Position numbers and translations under genes: made by a program
Notes under the pieces: generated by a model
The model's input: only the letters and a program-made list of their open reading frames with translations
Database searches by the model: none
Told to the model about the DNA's origin: nothing
Part shown: positions 8,961 to 17,804 of the stretch, in pieces
Layout of the letters: the number at the start of each line of letters is the position of its first letter
Position numbering within the stretch: position 1 is the stretch's first letter
NCBI GenBank assembly: GCA_021647885.1
Contig: JAKITV010000001.1
Span: forward strand, 1 to 64,000
Length of the DNA stretch: 64,000 nt
Reading direction: 5' to 3'
From: Flavobacteriaceae bacterium
GTDB taxonomy: Bacteria; Bacteroidota; Bacteroidia; Flavobacteriales; Flavobacteriaceae

Positions 8961-10496
8961 ATGCAACACGACAAGGTATTAATTTTAGACTTCGGATCAC
9001 AATACACACAACTTATTGCGCGTAGAGTTAGAGAGCTTAACATCTATTCCGAAATACATCCATTCAATAAAATTCCTGATACTATAGAAGATTATAAAGC
9101 AGTAATTCTTTCAGGAAGTCCTTTTTCTGTAAGAGGTAATGAAGCATTGCATCCAGACTTATCAAAAATTAGAGGTCAAAAACCACTTTTGGCGGTGTGT
9201 TATGGAGCGCAATATTTAGCACACTTTTCAGGTGGAAATGTTTCGCCTTCAAATACAAGAGAATATGGTAGAGCTAACTTATCATATATTAAAAGCGAAG
9301 AATTATTTTTTCAGAATATAAGTGAAGGCAGCCAGGTTTGGATGAGTCATGGAGATACTATTACAGAGCTGCCAACCAATGGCGTTTTGTTAGCAAGCAC
9401 TAACGATGTTAAAAATGCAGCATATAGAATTGAAGGCGAACAGACCTATGCCATACAGTTTCATCCAGAAGTTTATCATACAACAGATGGTAAGCAATTA
9501 CTGGAAAACTTTTTAGTACACATTGCCAAAATAGAACAAGATTGGACACCAGATTCTTTTGTTGAAGAAACAGTTAATGATTTAAAAACAAAATTAGGAA
9601 ACGATAAAGTTGTTTTAGGACTTTCAGGTGGTGTAGATTCTACTGTGGCAGCTATTTTGCTCAATAAAGCTATAGGCAAAAATTTATTTTGTGTGTTCGT
9701 AAATAATGGGTTATTGCGCAAAAATGAATTCGAGAATGTACTTGCTCAATACGAAGGTATGGGTTTAAACGTAAAAGGCGTAGATGCTTCGGCACGCTTT
9801 TTGGATGCATTAGCTGGAATTGAAGAACCAGAGCTAAAACGAAAAGCTATTGGTCGTTCTTTTATAGAAGTTTTTGATGATGAGTCGCATCGTATTGAAG
9901 ATGTAAAATGGTTAGCTCAAGGTACTATTTATCCAGATGTAATCGAAAGTATTTCGGCAACTGGAGGACCAAGTGCCACAATAAAGAGTCATCATAATGT
10001 AGGAGGTTTACCAGATTTTATGAAGCTAAAAGTCGTAGAGCCACTTAAAACAATATTTAAAGATGAGGTGCGACGTGTTGGTGCTTCTTTAGGAATAGAT
10101 CCAGAGATTTTAGGTCGTCATCCATTTCCAGGACCTGGTTTGGCGATTAGAATATTAGGAGATATTACACCAGAAAAAGTTCGTATTTTGCAAGAAGTAG
10201 ATGCCATTTTTATTAACGGTTTAAAAGAGTGGAATCTATACGATAAAGTATGGCAAGCTGGAGCAATGTTGCTCCCTGTAAATAGTGTTGGTGTGATGGG
10301 AGACGAGCGTACTTACGAAAAATGTGTCGCACTAAGAGCTGTAGAAAGTACAGATGGTATGACAGCCGATTGGGTTAATTTACCTTATGAGTTTTTGCAG
10401 AAGGTATCCAACGATATAATAAATAAAGTTAAAGGCGTTAATAGAGTAGTGTACGATATTAGCTCAAAACCACCAGCAACCATTGAATGGGAATAA
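8961..10496 (+). CDS. guaA: GMP synthase (glutamine-hydrolysing)
   Basis: GuaA converts XMP to GMP with glutamine and ATP, the last step of guanine nucleotide synthesis. The class I glutamine amidotransferase domain comes first, with nucleophile Cys in [12 protein letters not shown] and the His-Glu pair in [10 protein letters not shown]. The ATP-pyrophosphatase domain follows with the P-loop [11 protein letters not shown], and then the dimerisation domain ([14 protein letters not shown], near-terminal KPPATIEWE). The 511-residue length is normal. The ATG was preferred to an in-frame TTG two codons upstream because that TTG is part of the likely -7 promoter box. The LysM gene follows in the same direction. 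Confidence 0.97.
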   Translation: MQHDKVLILDFGSQYTQLIARRVRELNIYSEIHPFNKIPDTIEDYKAVILSGSPFSVRGNEALHPDLSKIRGQKPLLAVCYGAQYLAHFSGGNVSPSNTREYGRANLSYIKSEELFFQNISEGSQVWMSHGDTITELPTNGVLLASTNDVKNAAYRIEGEQTYAIQFHPEVYHTTDGKQLLENFLVHIAKIEQDWTPDSFVEETVNDLKTKLGNDKVVLGLSGGVDSTVAAILLNKAIGKNLFCVFVNNGLLRKNEFENVLAQYEGMGLNVKGVDASARFLDALAGIEEPELKRKAIGRSFIEVFDDESHRIEDVKWLAQGTIYPDVIESISATGGPSATIKSHHNVGGLPDFMKLKVVEPLKTIFKDEVRRVGASLGIDPEILGRHPFPGPGLAIRILGDITPEKVRILQEVDAIFINGLKEWNLYDKVWQAGAMLLPVNSVGVMGDERTYEKCVALRAVESTDGMTADWVNLPYEFLQKVSNDIINKVKGVNRVVYDISSKPPATIEWE

Positions 10497-10552
10497 AAGA
10501 AGTTTGCAGTGTTCAGTAGTCTTTAAATAAATAGTTATCGTATATAATTAAT

Positions 10553-12487
10553 ATGAAGAAATTTTTTATAAGTTTTAGTTTAATTTTCTTGTTTTGTGTT
10601 ACTGCAATTGCTCAAGATTACAAAACCCATAAAGTTAAAGCAGGAGAAACCATTGAAAGTATAGCCAAAATCTATTTGGTAACACCTTACGATATTTATG
10701 CCTTAAATCCAGATGCTAAAACAAACTTTCAGCCCAACATCGTTTTAATAATACCAAAATCAAAAGTTTTAAAAAATCCCATTAAAGTTGAAACACAACA
10801 ACTTTTAAATTATAAAACGCATAAAGTTAAGCGCAAGGAAACCTTATATAGCATTTCAAAAAAATATAATATTACGATTGACGATATTAAAAAGCACAAT
10901 ACAAGATTATATTCCGATAATTTGCGAAAAGGGGATAGAATAAATATTCCGCGCTATAAAACAGTTTTGGTTTCAAGTAATGTAGGTAATACTATAAAAA
11001 AGTATAAGGTTTTACCAAAAGAAGGCAAATGGCGTGTGGCTTATAAGTTTGGAATTACGGTTGCTGAATTAGAAAAACTAAATCCAGATTTGGGAGAAAC
11101 TCTTCAAGAAGATGAAGAGATTAATGTACCTAATATAGCAAACAACGAAGAAAAAACAGTAGAAGAAACCTTTGGTTATTATACAGTTTTACCAAAAGAA
11201 GGCTTTTTTAGATTAAAAATAAAATTAGGTTTAACTCAAGACCAACTTGAAACTCTTAACCCAGAATTAGCCGATAGTGGACTCAAAGAAGGCATGATTT
11301 TAAAAGTCCCTTTAGATGTAGCAAGTAATATTGAGAGTGCAGACGTAGAACGCTCAATTTTAGCAGACAGATTAAACAATTTTGAAACTAAACGCATTGC
11401 TGTAATGCTTCCTTTTAGACTGAATCGTGTTGATTTAGATTCGGTTCAGGAAGTAAAAGATATGATTCGCAAAGAAGGCTTATTAAGTGTGTCTTTAGAT
11501 TTTCATACAGGAGTGCTTATGGCATTAGATTCTGCAAAGCAGTTAGGCATATCTACAAAATTAGACGTTTATGATACCAGAGCACAGATTACTCAAGTAA
11601 CAAGTATTTTAAGTAACAATGATTTCTGCAACTATGATGCTGTAATAGGACCATTTACTGCTAATAATTTTGAGCGTGCTGCTTCAATGTTAAAAAGCGA
11701 TAATGTTCCAATAATTTCTCCTGTAACCAAACCTGAAAAGTTATATAATAATGTGTTTCAAACAATTCCTTCCGATGAGTTGTTACGAAAAAAAATAATT
11801 CAATTCGTAAAATCAAGTACAGATACAATACCAAAACACATTCTTATTATTTCAGATTCTAAACATAGAAAGGTAAGTGATATACTTAAACGAGAATTTC
11901 CAACTGCTAAACAAATTTTCTCCAGAAAAGACGAAGATGGAAATGAGAGTCATTACATTTTGTTAGAAGATATTGAAGAGCAGTTTAAAGAAGGACTGAA
12001 TATTGTGTTTTTGGAAACTGAAAATGAAGGATTTGTCTCTAACGTTTCAAGTATGATTAATGGATTTAATGGTGTTGATGAAGAGCTGGAAATAGAACGA
12101 GAAATTATCTTGATGACTACAAATAAAAACAAAGCGTTTGAAGGTGTAAACATTTCAAACTACGATTTATCTAAATTAAAGTTTCACTATCCTTCAGTAA
12201 ATAGAGCGTTCGATATCGAAAAATCAAATAGTTTTGTAACTCGTTATAAACGTGTTTGGAAAACTGAACCTAACAAATATGCCATAAGAGGTTTCGATTT
12301 AACTATGGATGTTTTATTGCGATTGGCTATCGATGAAGATTTGTATAAAGCGTCGAATAATGATATAGAAACTGAATATGTCGAAAATAAGTTCCGTTAT
12401 TCCAAAAAACTGTTTGGAGGCTACTATAACGAAGCCGTTTATATTGTAAAGTATGACGAACTTAAAATTGTTGAAGCTAAACAATGA
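10553..12487 (+). CDS. LysM-repeat and periplasmic-binding-fold exported protein
   Basis: A 644-residue exported protein with a signal peptide (ending AIAQ). Four LysM-like repeats span about residues 22-255. Two are clear (YKTHKVKAGETIESIAK and YKTHKVKRKETLYSISK) and two are more divergent, both with VLPKEG. From about residue 280 the protein resembles the type 1 periplasmic-binding fold of amino-acid receptors (RIAVMLPFRLNR, FCNYDAVIGPFTANNFERAA). LysM modules bind peptidoglycan, so a cell-wall role in the periplasm is likely, but no precise function is known to me. The stop overlaps the start of the OsmC gene (ATGA), so the two are translationally coupled. Confidence 0.85.
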   Translation: MKKFFISFSLIFLFCVTAIAQDYKTHKVKAGETIESIAKIYLVTPYDIYALNPDAKTNFQPNIVLIIPKSKVLKNPIKVETQQLLNYKTHKVKRKETLYSISKKYNITIDDIKKHNTRLYSDNLRKGDRINIPRYKTVLVSSNVGNTIKKYKVLPKEGKWRVAYKFGITVAELEKLNPDLGETLQEDEEINVPNIANNEEKTVEETFGYYTVLPKEGFFRLKIKLGLTQDQLETLNPELADSGLKEGMILKVPLDVASNIESADVERSILADRLNNFETKRIAVMLPFRLNRVDLDSVQEVKDMIRKEGLLSVSLDFHTGVLMALDSAKQLGISTKLDVYDTRAQITQVTSILSNNDFCNYDAVIGPFTANNFERAASMLKSDNVPIISPVTKPEKLYNNVFQTIPSDELLRKKIIQFVKSSTDTIPKHILIISDSKHRKVSDILKREFPTAKQIFSRKDEDGNESHYILLEDIEEQFKEGLNIVFLETENEGFVSNVSSMINGFNGVDEELEIEREIILMTTNKNKAFEGVNISNYDLSKLKFHYPSVNRAFDIEKSNSFVTRYKRVWKTEPNKYAIRGFDLTMDVLLRLAIDEDLYKASNNDIETEYVENKFRYSKKLFGGYYNEAVYIVKYDELKIVEAKQ

Positions 12488-12891
12488 CATCTAAAGTAAC
12501 ATATTTAGGAAATCTTCGTACTGAAAACACACATCTTAAATCGGGAGACACTTACATTACAGATGCTCCAACAGACAATAATGGGAAAGGAGAAGCGTTT
12601 TCTCCAACAGATACTATTGCTACTGGATTAGCAAATTGTATGTTAACTATAATGGGAATTAAAGCTCGTGATTTGAATATTGATATGTCTGGTACAACTG
12701 CCGAAGTCACTAAAATTATGGCTTCTAATCCTAGACGAATTTCTAAAATTAAAGTTGTTTTAAATTTGCCTTTTCAAGCAGATACCAAGCACAAAAAAAT
12801 ATTAGAAAACACAGCAAAAACCTGTCCAGTACTTTACAGTTTGCATCCAGAAATTGAGAAAGACATATCTTTTAACTGGGTTAATGCCTAA
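12484..12891 (+). CDS. OsmC family protein
   Basis: A 135-residue OsmC/Ohr-superfamily protein. Members reduce organic hydroperoxides through two cysteines. Both are present here in the expected places, in GLANCMLTIMG and in KTCPVLYSL. A glutamate-containing PTDTIATGLA stretch precedes the first. The gene overlaps the LysM gene by four bases and is probably the last of that operon. A REP-like inverted repeat lies behind it. Peroxidase activity is inferred from the family. Confidence 0.92.
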   Translation: MTSKVTYLGNLRTENTHLKSGDTYITDAPTDNNGKGEAFSPTDTIATGLANCMLTIMGIKARDLNIDMSGTTAEVTKIMASNPRRISKIKVVLNLPFQADTKHKKILENTAKTCPVLYSLHPEIEKDISFNWVNA

Positions 12892-12911
12892 AAAGTCATA
12901 ATAATTTAAGT

Positions 12912-12981
12912 GTCAGGTTGAGCTTGTCGAAACCAATATTGATTATCTATGTGTTAAATATTTCGACAAGCTCAATATGAC
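12912..12981. repeat. REP-like long inverted repeat
   Basis: Two 21-base arms (12912-12932 and 12961-12981) match in inverted orientation at 19 of 21 positions and share TTGAGCTTGTCGAAA. The loop is 28 bases. The text resembles dispersed palindromes common in flavobacterial intergenic regions. It could also slow transcription after osmC, but there is no T-tract. Confidence 0.75.
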
Positions 12982-13051
12982 ATAAGATTTTACTTTTTAT
13001 ACAGTTATATTTTTAAATGTTAGTTGATTAAAAAATAATTCAATTGTTACA

Positions 13052-13585
13052 ATGTATAAATTTTTTATCCTTACTTTTTTTACTTGTTTTTTGGTTCAAG
13101 AAGAACAAACCATAACTTGGCAAGAAGATTTAAAACTGGAATGGAACGACTTTAAAGGCGAACCAAAACCAGTTGGAGATGCTGTAGCAACTACAGCTTC
13201 TGGTATTTCGTTTGGCTATTCCACAACTAAAACTTCAAGCAGATTAGTAGATTATTCTTTTAGTATAATAGCACATTTTTATCCAGAAAAATCTTGGAGC
13301 ATTAACGAACCCTTAAGCAATATTGTGTTAACACACGAACGTTTACATTTTGATATTACCGAACTCTATGCACGAAAGTTTAGACAGCGTGTATCTAACA
13401 CTACATTTACAAATGCTATTAACAATGAAATGGAACACATTCATAATGCGATTAATGTTGAGTTAGGCGAAATACAAAAAAAGTATGATGCCGAAACCAA
13501 CCATTCTCAAAATATAGAAAAACAATTGGTCTGGCAAAAGCTTATTGCTATAGAGCTTAACAAGTTGTCTAATTATGGAAGTTAA
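13052..13585 (+). CDS. DUF922 domain protein, putative exported Zn-protease
   Basis: A 177-residue protein with a short N-terminal hydrophobic segment (FFILTFFTCFLV). It matches the DUF922 type: a beta-rich start with WQEDLKLEWNDFKG, then the helix THERLHFDITELYARKFRQ. That helix contains HERLH, which fits the HExxH zinc-protease pattern. A second helix with EMEHIHNAINVE may supply further ligands. Export and protease activity are inference from the motif. The end overlaps the start of the DUF3820 gene by 11 bases, so the two are coupled. Confidence 0.8.
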   Translation: MYKFFILTFFTCFLVQEEQTITWQEDLKLEWNDFKGEPKPVGDAVATTASGISFGYSTTKTSSRLVDYSFSIIAHFYPEKSWSINEPLSNIVLTHERLHFDITELYARKFRQRVSNTTFTNAINNEMEHIHNAINVELGEIQKKYDAETNHSQNIEKQLVWQKLIAIELNKLSNYGS

Positions 13586-13808
13586 ACCAAATCCAGATTT
13601 TTTAATAAAATTAGCCAATACCAAAATGCCTTATGGTAAGTATAAAGACAGATTTCTTATCGACTTGCCAGAACATTATATAGTTTGGTACCATAATAAA
13701 GGTTTCCCAAAAGGGCAATTAGGCACTATGTTGCAAATGGTTTACGAACTAAAATTAAATGGCTTGGAACATTTAATTAGGAATATTAGAAAGTTGGATG
13801 TAAAGTAA
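13575..13808 (+). CDS. DUF3820 family protein
   Basis: A 77-residue basic cytoplasmic protein with the DUF3820 pattern: KMPYGKYKDRFLIDLPEHYI, then WYHNKGFPKGQLG. The family is annotated as a putative regulator or virulence factor in some bacteria, but its molecular role is not established. It overlaps the DUF922 gene. Its TAA stop is followed after one base by GATTTT, the outer motif of cassette 2. Confidence 0.85.
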   Translation: MEVKPNPDFLIKLANTKMPYGKYKDRFLIDLPEHYIVWYHNKGFPKGQLGTMLQMVYELKLNGLEHLIRNIRKLDVK

Positions 13809-13809
13809 G

Positions 13810-13959
13810 GATTTTGGGAGATCGTTTATCGGTCTAGTATAAGAATAGTAGCGGATTTTCACGCACTTCCTTTTCGGTTTTACACAGACCTTTTTTATAT
13901 TTACTTCCTTTCGTTTTAGCGATTAAACCGCTATTATTTTTATACATTGTTGGTAGCAG
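13810..13959 (-). repeat. Downstream element of cassette 2
   Basis: Non-coding. On the plus strand it begins GATTTTgggaGA, TCGTTTATCGG, has GCGGATTTTC and TTTTAGCGATTAAACCGCTA, and ends ACATTGTTGGTAGCAG beside the zinc-ribbon gene's stop. It shares its outer end with the elements at 402 and 41637, but its middle differs, so it looks like a second subtype of the same element. Confidence 0.65.
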
Positions 13960-14262
13960 TTATATTTCTTCCAATTTGATATAAAAGTAATAATATAATA
14001 CGATTAAAAAATATCCAATTACACCAAAAATTAGACCAATAAAAAGGGATTTGGCAAGTTTATTTTTTAAAAATATAATACTATAATAGGAAGGTATTAC
14101 TGTGGATAAAAAACCACCAATAAATGTAAGAGTTGTCATTCTTTCAGGTTTCAGTAAAGTATTACATTTGTGGCAATGCCAAGAAGTAGTATTAGACATT
14201 AAGAATAAATGTTTAATTTTTTGTTTTGAATGACAATTGGGGCAAGTATAACTATTTTTCAT
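13960..14262 (-). CDS. Zinc-ribbon membrane protein
   Basis: A 100-residue protein with an N-terminal CPNC and CHKC pair separated by 19 residues (Cys7/10 and Cys30/33), a zinc ribbon as in short CxxC-about-20-CxxC proteins. Two hydrophobic helices follow (roughly residues 44-66 and 72-93). The ribbon would face the cytoplasm. It is the last gene of the cassette 2 operon and overlaps the gene before it by four bases. No specific function is recognised. Its place behind a peptide gene and a SpoIIM-type protein suggests a role in handling or immunity for the peptide, which is inference. Confidence 0.7.
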   Translation of the reverse strand: MKNSYTCPNCHSKQKIKHLFLMSNTTSWHCHKCNTLLKPERMTTLTFIGGFLSTVIPSYYSIIFLKNKLAKSLFIGLIFGVIGYFLIVLYYYFYIKLEEI

Positions 14263-14807
14263 AGTGTTAAAAGTTTGTAGGTTATAAAAACAATAATAAT
14301 AGGTAAAAAAGTTATTAAGAACGTATTTGCAAGAGATATTTTCTTTTCAAAAATCAAATAAAAAAATAGAAATATTGAAGGAATTATATAGACAATATAA
14401 TTTGAAATTATAGATGAAAACTCAAAATCTATAAAAGGTACTATAGATCTATTTTTATATAATATAATACCTTCGACATCAATGCTGTTTAAATCTAAAA
14501 GATAATAAAAATTTAAGATAATAAAAATAAAATTTGGCAACATAGAAAAAGTAATTATCTCACTTAAGCCATCTATTTTTTTATCAATTACAACAAAAGA
14601 ACATACATTAAATAATATATAAAAAAAGGTAAAAAACAGAAAAGGATACATAAAACCAGATACAAAATCAATTGTTAAAATCAACTCCTGCAAACTTGAA
14701 TTAGTATCTGATATGTTAGTTTTAAAAATAAACTCTTTTCTTAATGATGAAATAGAATAACCGAAAACTATTAGAAAAAAAACAATAAAAATTTTATTTA
14801 CTTTCAT
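14259..14807 (-). CDS. Polytopic membrane protein, unrecognised (possibly Yip1-like)
   Basis: A 182-residue protein with about five hydrophobic segments: near the N-terminus (FIVFFLIVFGYSI), YPFLFFTFFYILFNVCSFVV, LPNFIFIILNFYYLL, YIVYIIPSIFLFFYLIF and TFLITFLPIIIVFITY. The region DGLSEIITFSMLPNFIFI is reminiscent of Yip1-type membrane proteins, but the match is weak. The ATG used lies one base behind the SpoIIM-type stop, which gives tight coupling. A longer reading from 14840 would overlap that gene by 32 bases and is less likely. It overlaps the zinc-ribbon gene by four bases. Function unknown. Confidence 0.7.
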   Translation of the reverse strand: MKVNKIFIVFFLIVFGYSISSLRKEFIFKTNISDTNSSLQELILTIDFVSGFMYPFLFFTFFYILFNVCSFVVIDKKIDGLSEIITFSMLPNFIFIILNFYYLLDLNSIDVEGIILYKNRSIVPFIDFEFSSIISNYIVYIIPSIFLFFYLIFEKKISLANTFLITFLPIIIVFITYKLLTL

Positions 14808-14808
14808 A

Positions 14809-15318
14809 TTAAATAATGTTTGGAGATACATAAACCTCAATTAAACCAGCCACAAATATGATTAATATTGAGATTATTGTTTTTTTTAATAGTTTAACGA
14901 AATCTAACTTAATCTTTTTTGATAAAAAAATGTAGTTAAATAAAAACAATCCTATTTCAATACCTATTGCACCTGCTAAAATAAAACCTAAAAATTCCAT
15001 TGAATGAGGCAAAAGGATTAAATATAATTTTGTGTCAATAGTATAAATTACTTTTAAAAGATAAGACAAGAAAATACCATTATATAGAAGGTTTACGCTT
15101 GTTAATAAGCCAAAAGTAAGACCTCCAAAGATATTTATTATAACTACCTTCAAATTAGTATATAAAATATTATATAGAGTTAAGTTTTCTTTTAGATTTA
15201 ATGTATTAGAATTGCTAGACTCAAAAGTGTTGATATTTGGCAAATCGTTATTAAAATAGAATAGACCTATGATAAGCCCTAATAAAAAAATGAATATTGA
15301 TATTAAATTATATTTCAT
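14809..15318 (-). CDS. SpoIIM/DUF95-type membrane protein
   Basis: A 169-residue membrane protein with about five transmembrane segments. The SpoIIM/DUF95 pattern is clear: NLKVVIINIFGGLTFGLLT, LYNGIFLSYLL, LPHSMEFLGFILAGAIGIE and a final AGLIEVYVSP. DUF95 proteins are known from sporulation and, more relevant here, from gene clusters of circular bacteriocins, where they act in export or immunity. In this operon the gene lies directly downstream of a gene for a small Gly-rich exported peptide, with a gap of 62 bases. A part in secretion of that peptide or protection from it is a reasonable inference. Confidence 0.8.
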   Translation of the reverse strand: MKYNLISIFIFLLGLIIGLFYFNNDLPNINTFESSNSNTLNLKENLTLYNILYTNLKVVIINIFGGLTFGLLTSVNLLYNGIFLSYLLKVIYTIDTKLYLILLPHSMEFLGFILAGAIGIEIGLFLFNYIFLSKKIKLDFVKLLKKTIISILIIFVAGLIEVYVSPNII

Positions 15319-15380
15319 TTACTCTTATTTTATAAACTACACGAATTAAAGAGAACTTAACTCGTGTAGTCCTATCATAA

Positions 15381-15644
15381 TTATAAGCCAAAGCCAATAC
15401 CTACAGCCCAACCAACAGGTCCTCCAGCAATTGCAGTAGCTAACCAAGAATAAGCAGCTCCTTGACCTACTCCTAAAGCACCCACGAAAGCAGTTTCTCC
15501 ATTTGAATAGCCATTTTCCGCCATATAATAAGTTATAGCTACATAGGCTTTTCCATTTTCAACTTCGTTGTTTGCCAATTTAATCCCTGTTGTAAGGAGT
15601 GCACTAAAGGTAGTTAGTAACACAATTTTTCTTAATAATTTCAT
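15381..15644 (-). CDS. Small exported Gly-rich peptide, bacteriocin-like
   Basis: An 87-residue peptide. Residues 1-24 look like a signal or leader (Lys2, Arg5, Lys6, then IVLLTTFSALLTTGI). The C-terminal half is hydrophobic and glycine-rich (FVGALGVGQGAAYSW, then AIAGGPVGWAVGIGFGL). GGPVGWAVG-type tails occur in class II and circular bacteriocins. It is the first gene of the cassette 2 operon and is followed by a SpoIIM/DUF95-type gene, a pairing known from circular bacteriocin clusters. No double-glycine leader, peptidase/ABC transporter or modification enzyme is nearby. A structural or signalling role cannot be excluded. The gene itself is very likely real; the bacteriocin idea is inference. 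Confidence 0.72.
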   Translation of the reverse strand: MKLLRKIVLLTTFSALLTTGIKLANNEVENGKAYVAITYYMAENGYSNGETAFVGALGVGQGAAYSWLATAIAGGPVGWAVGIGFGL

Positions 15645-15878
15645 AATAAATGATTTATAAGTTAATATTAGAAAGAATAGATTATTAAGTCGCTATTCTC
15701 AAATTGTGGTCTTTCCACGTTTTCGACTTTTTGTTAATAGTACAATTTTACTTTTCAAAAGAGTAAATTCCTTTTTTATTTTTAATTCCGTAAGTGGGAT
15801 GATCTTAAATTCACTTTCTTCTGTCTAATTGCTACCAATGTAATGATATGTTCAGTTTTAATTGATTATATCAAACGA

Positions 15879-15913
15879 TAAACGAATTTAGCTTTTTTTA
15901 ATATAAAAATCAA
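15879..15913 (-). promoter_or_regulatory. Promoter of cassette 2
   Basis: On the minus strand TTG (15913-15911), 20 bases, TAAATTCG (15890-15883), TTTA. The box AATTAAAACTGA begins 15 bases after TTCGTTTA, the same spacing as in the other cassettes. Probably drives the peptide operon. Confidence 0.62.
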
Positions 15914-15993
15914 TACGTAACCTTACCTAATTTTAGCACAAAAGCAAATTATTTATCCTAGTCTATAAATAACAAATAACAATCAACTAATAA

Positions 15994-17670
<1,677 letters not shown>

Positions 17671-17706
17671 AACGTATATTGGACAGCTTTTTGAGTATTC
17701 AAAATT

Positions 17707-17758
17707 TGTCCTCTCCTTCCGATAGTTATCGGAATTAAGGAGAGATGTCCGAAGGACA
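17707..17758. repeat. Palindromic REP-like element between pyrG and yidC
   Basis: CTCTCCTTCCGATA (17711-17724) pairs with TATCGG (17727-17732) and AAGGAGAG (17737-17744) after a 4-base bulge. Outer TGTCC and GGACA extend the symmetry. It resembles dispersed flavobacterial palindromes. It has no T-tract, so terminator function is uncertain. Confidence 0.65.
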
Positions 17759-17804
17759 GAGTGGTTAAAATCCTATTAAAGAAAGGGTTATTAAAAAATA
17801 TAGA

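Larger units (their letters stand above)
13809..15913 (-). mobile_element. Putative gene cassette 2 (peptide/SpoIIM operon cargo)
   Basis: Runs from the DUF3820 stop to the -33 box of a minus-strand promoter. Outer inverted TCGTTTA/TAAACGA copies lie at 13822-13828 and 15879-15885. Perfect 9-base inverted words TTGGTAGCA (13950-13958) and TGCTACCAA (15830-15838) enclose a four-gene operon. Promoter and leader have the same layout as cassette 1, but the inner word is different. The cargo is visibly more AT-rich than pyrG and the DUF3820 gene. Mobility is inferred; no recombinase is present. Confidence 0.5.

Noticed and set aside
15381-15644. Double-glycine leader bacteriocin or lanthipeptide precursor
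   Set aside because: The GG in the peptide is near the C-terminus and not at a leader border, there is no Cys for lanthionine bridges, and no peptidase-containing ABC transporter or LanM/LanB-like gene is nearby.
401-15913. Chromosomal integron interpretation of the cassettes
   Set aside because: No integron integrase, the cassettes are scattered and not in an array, each has its own promoter, and the ends do not show the attC core GTTRRRY arrangement at the expected place.
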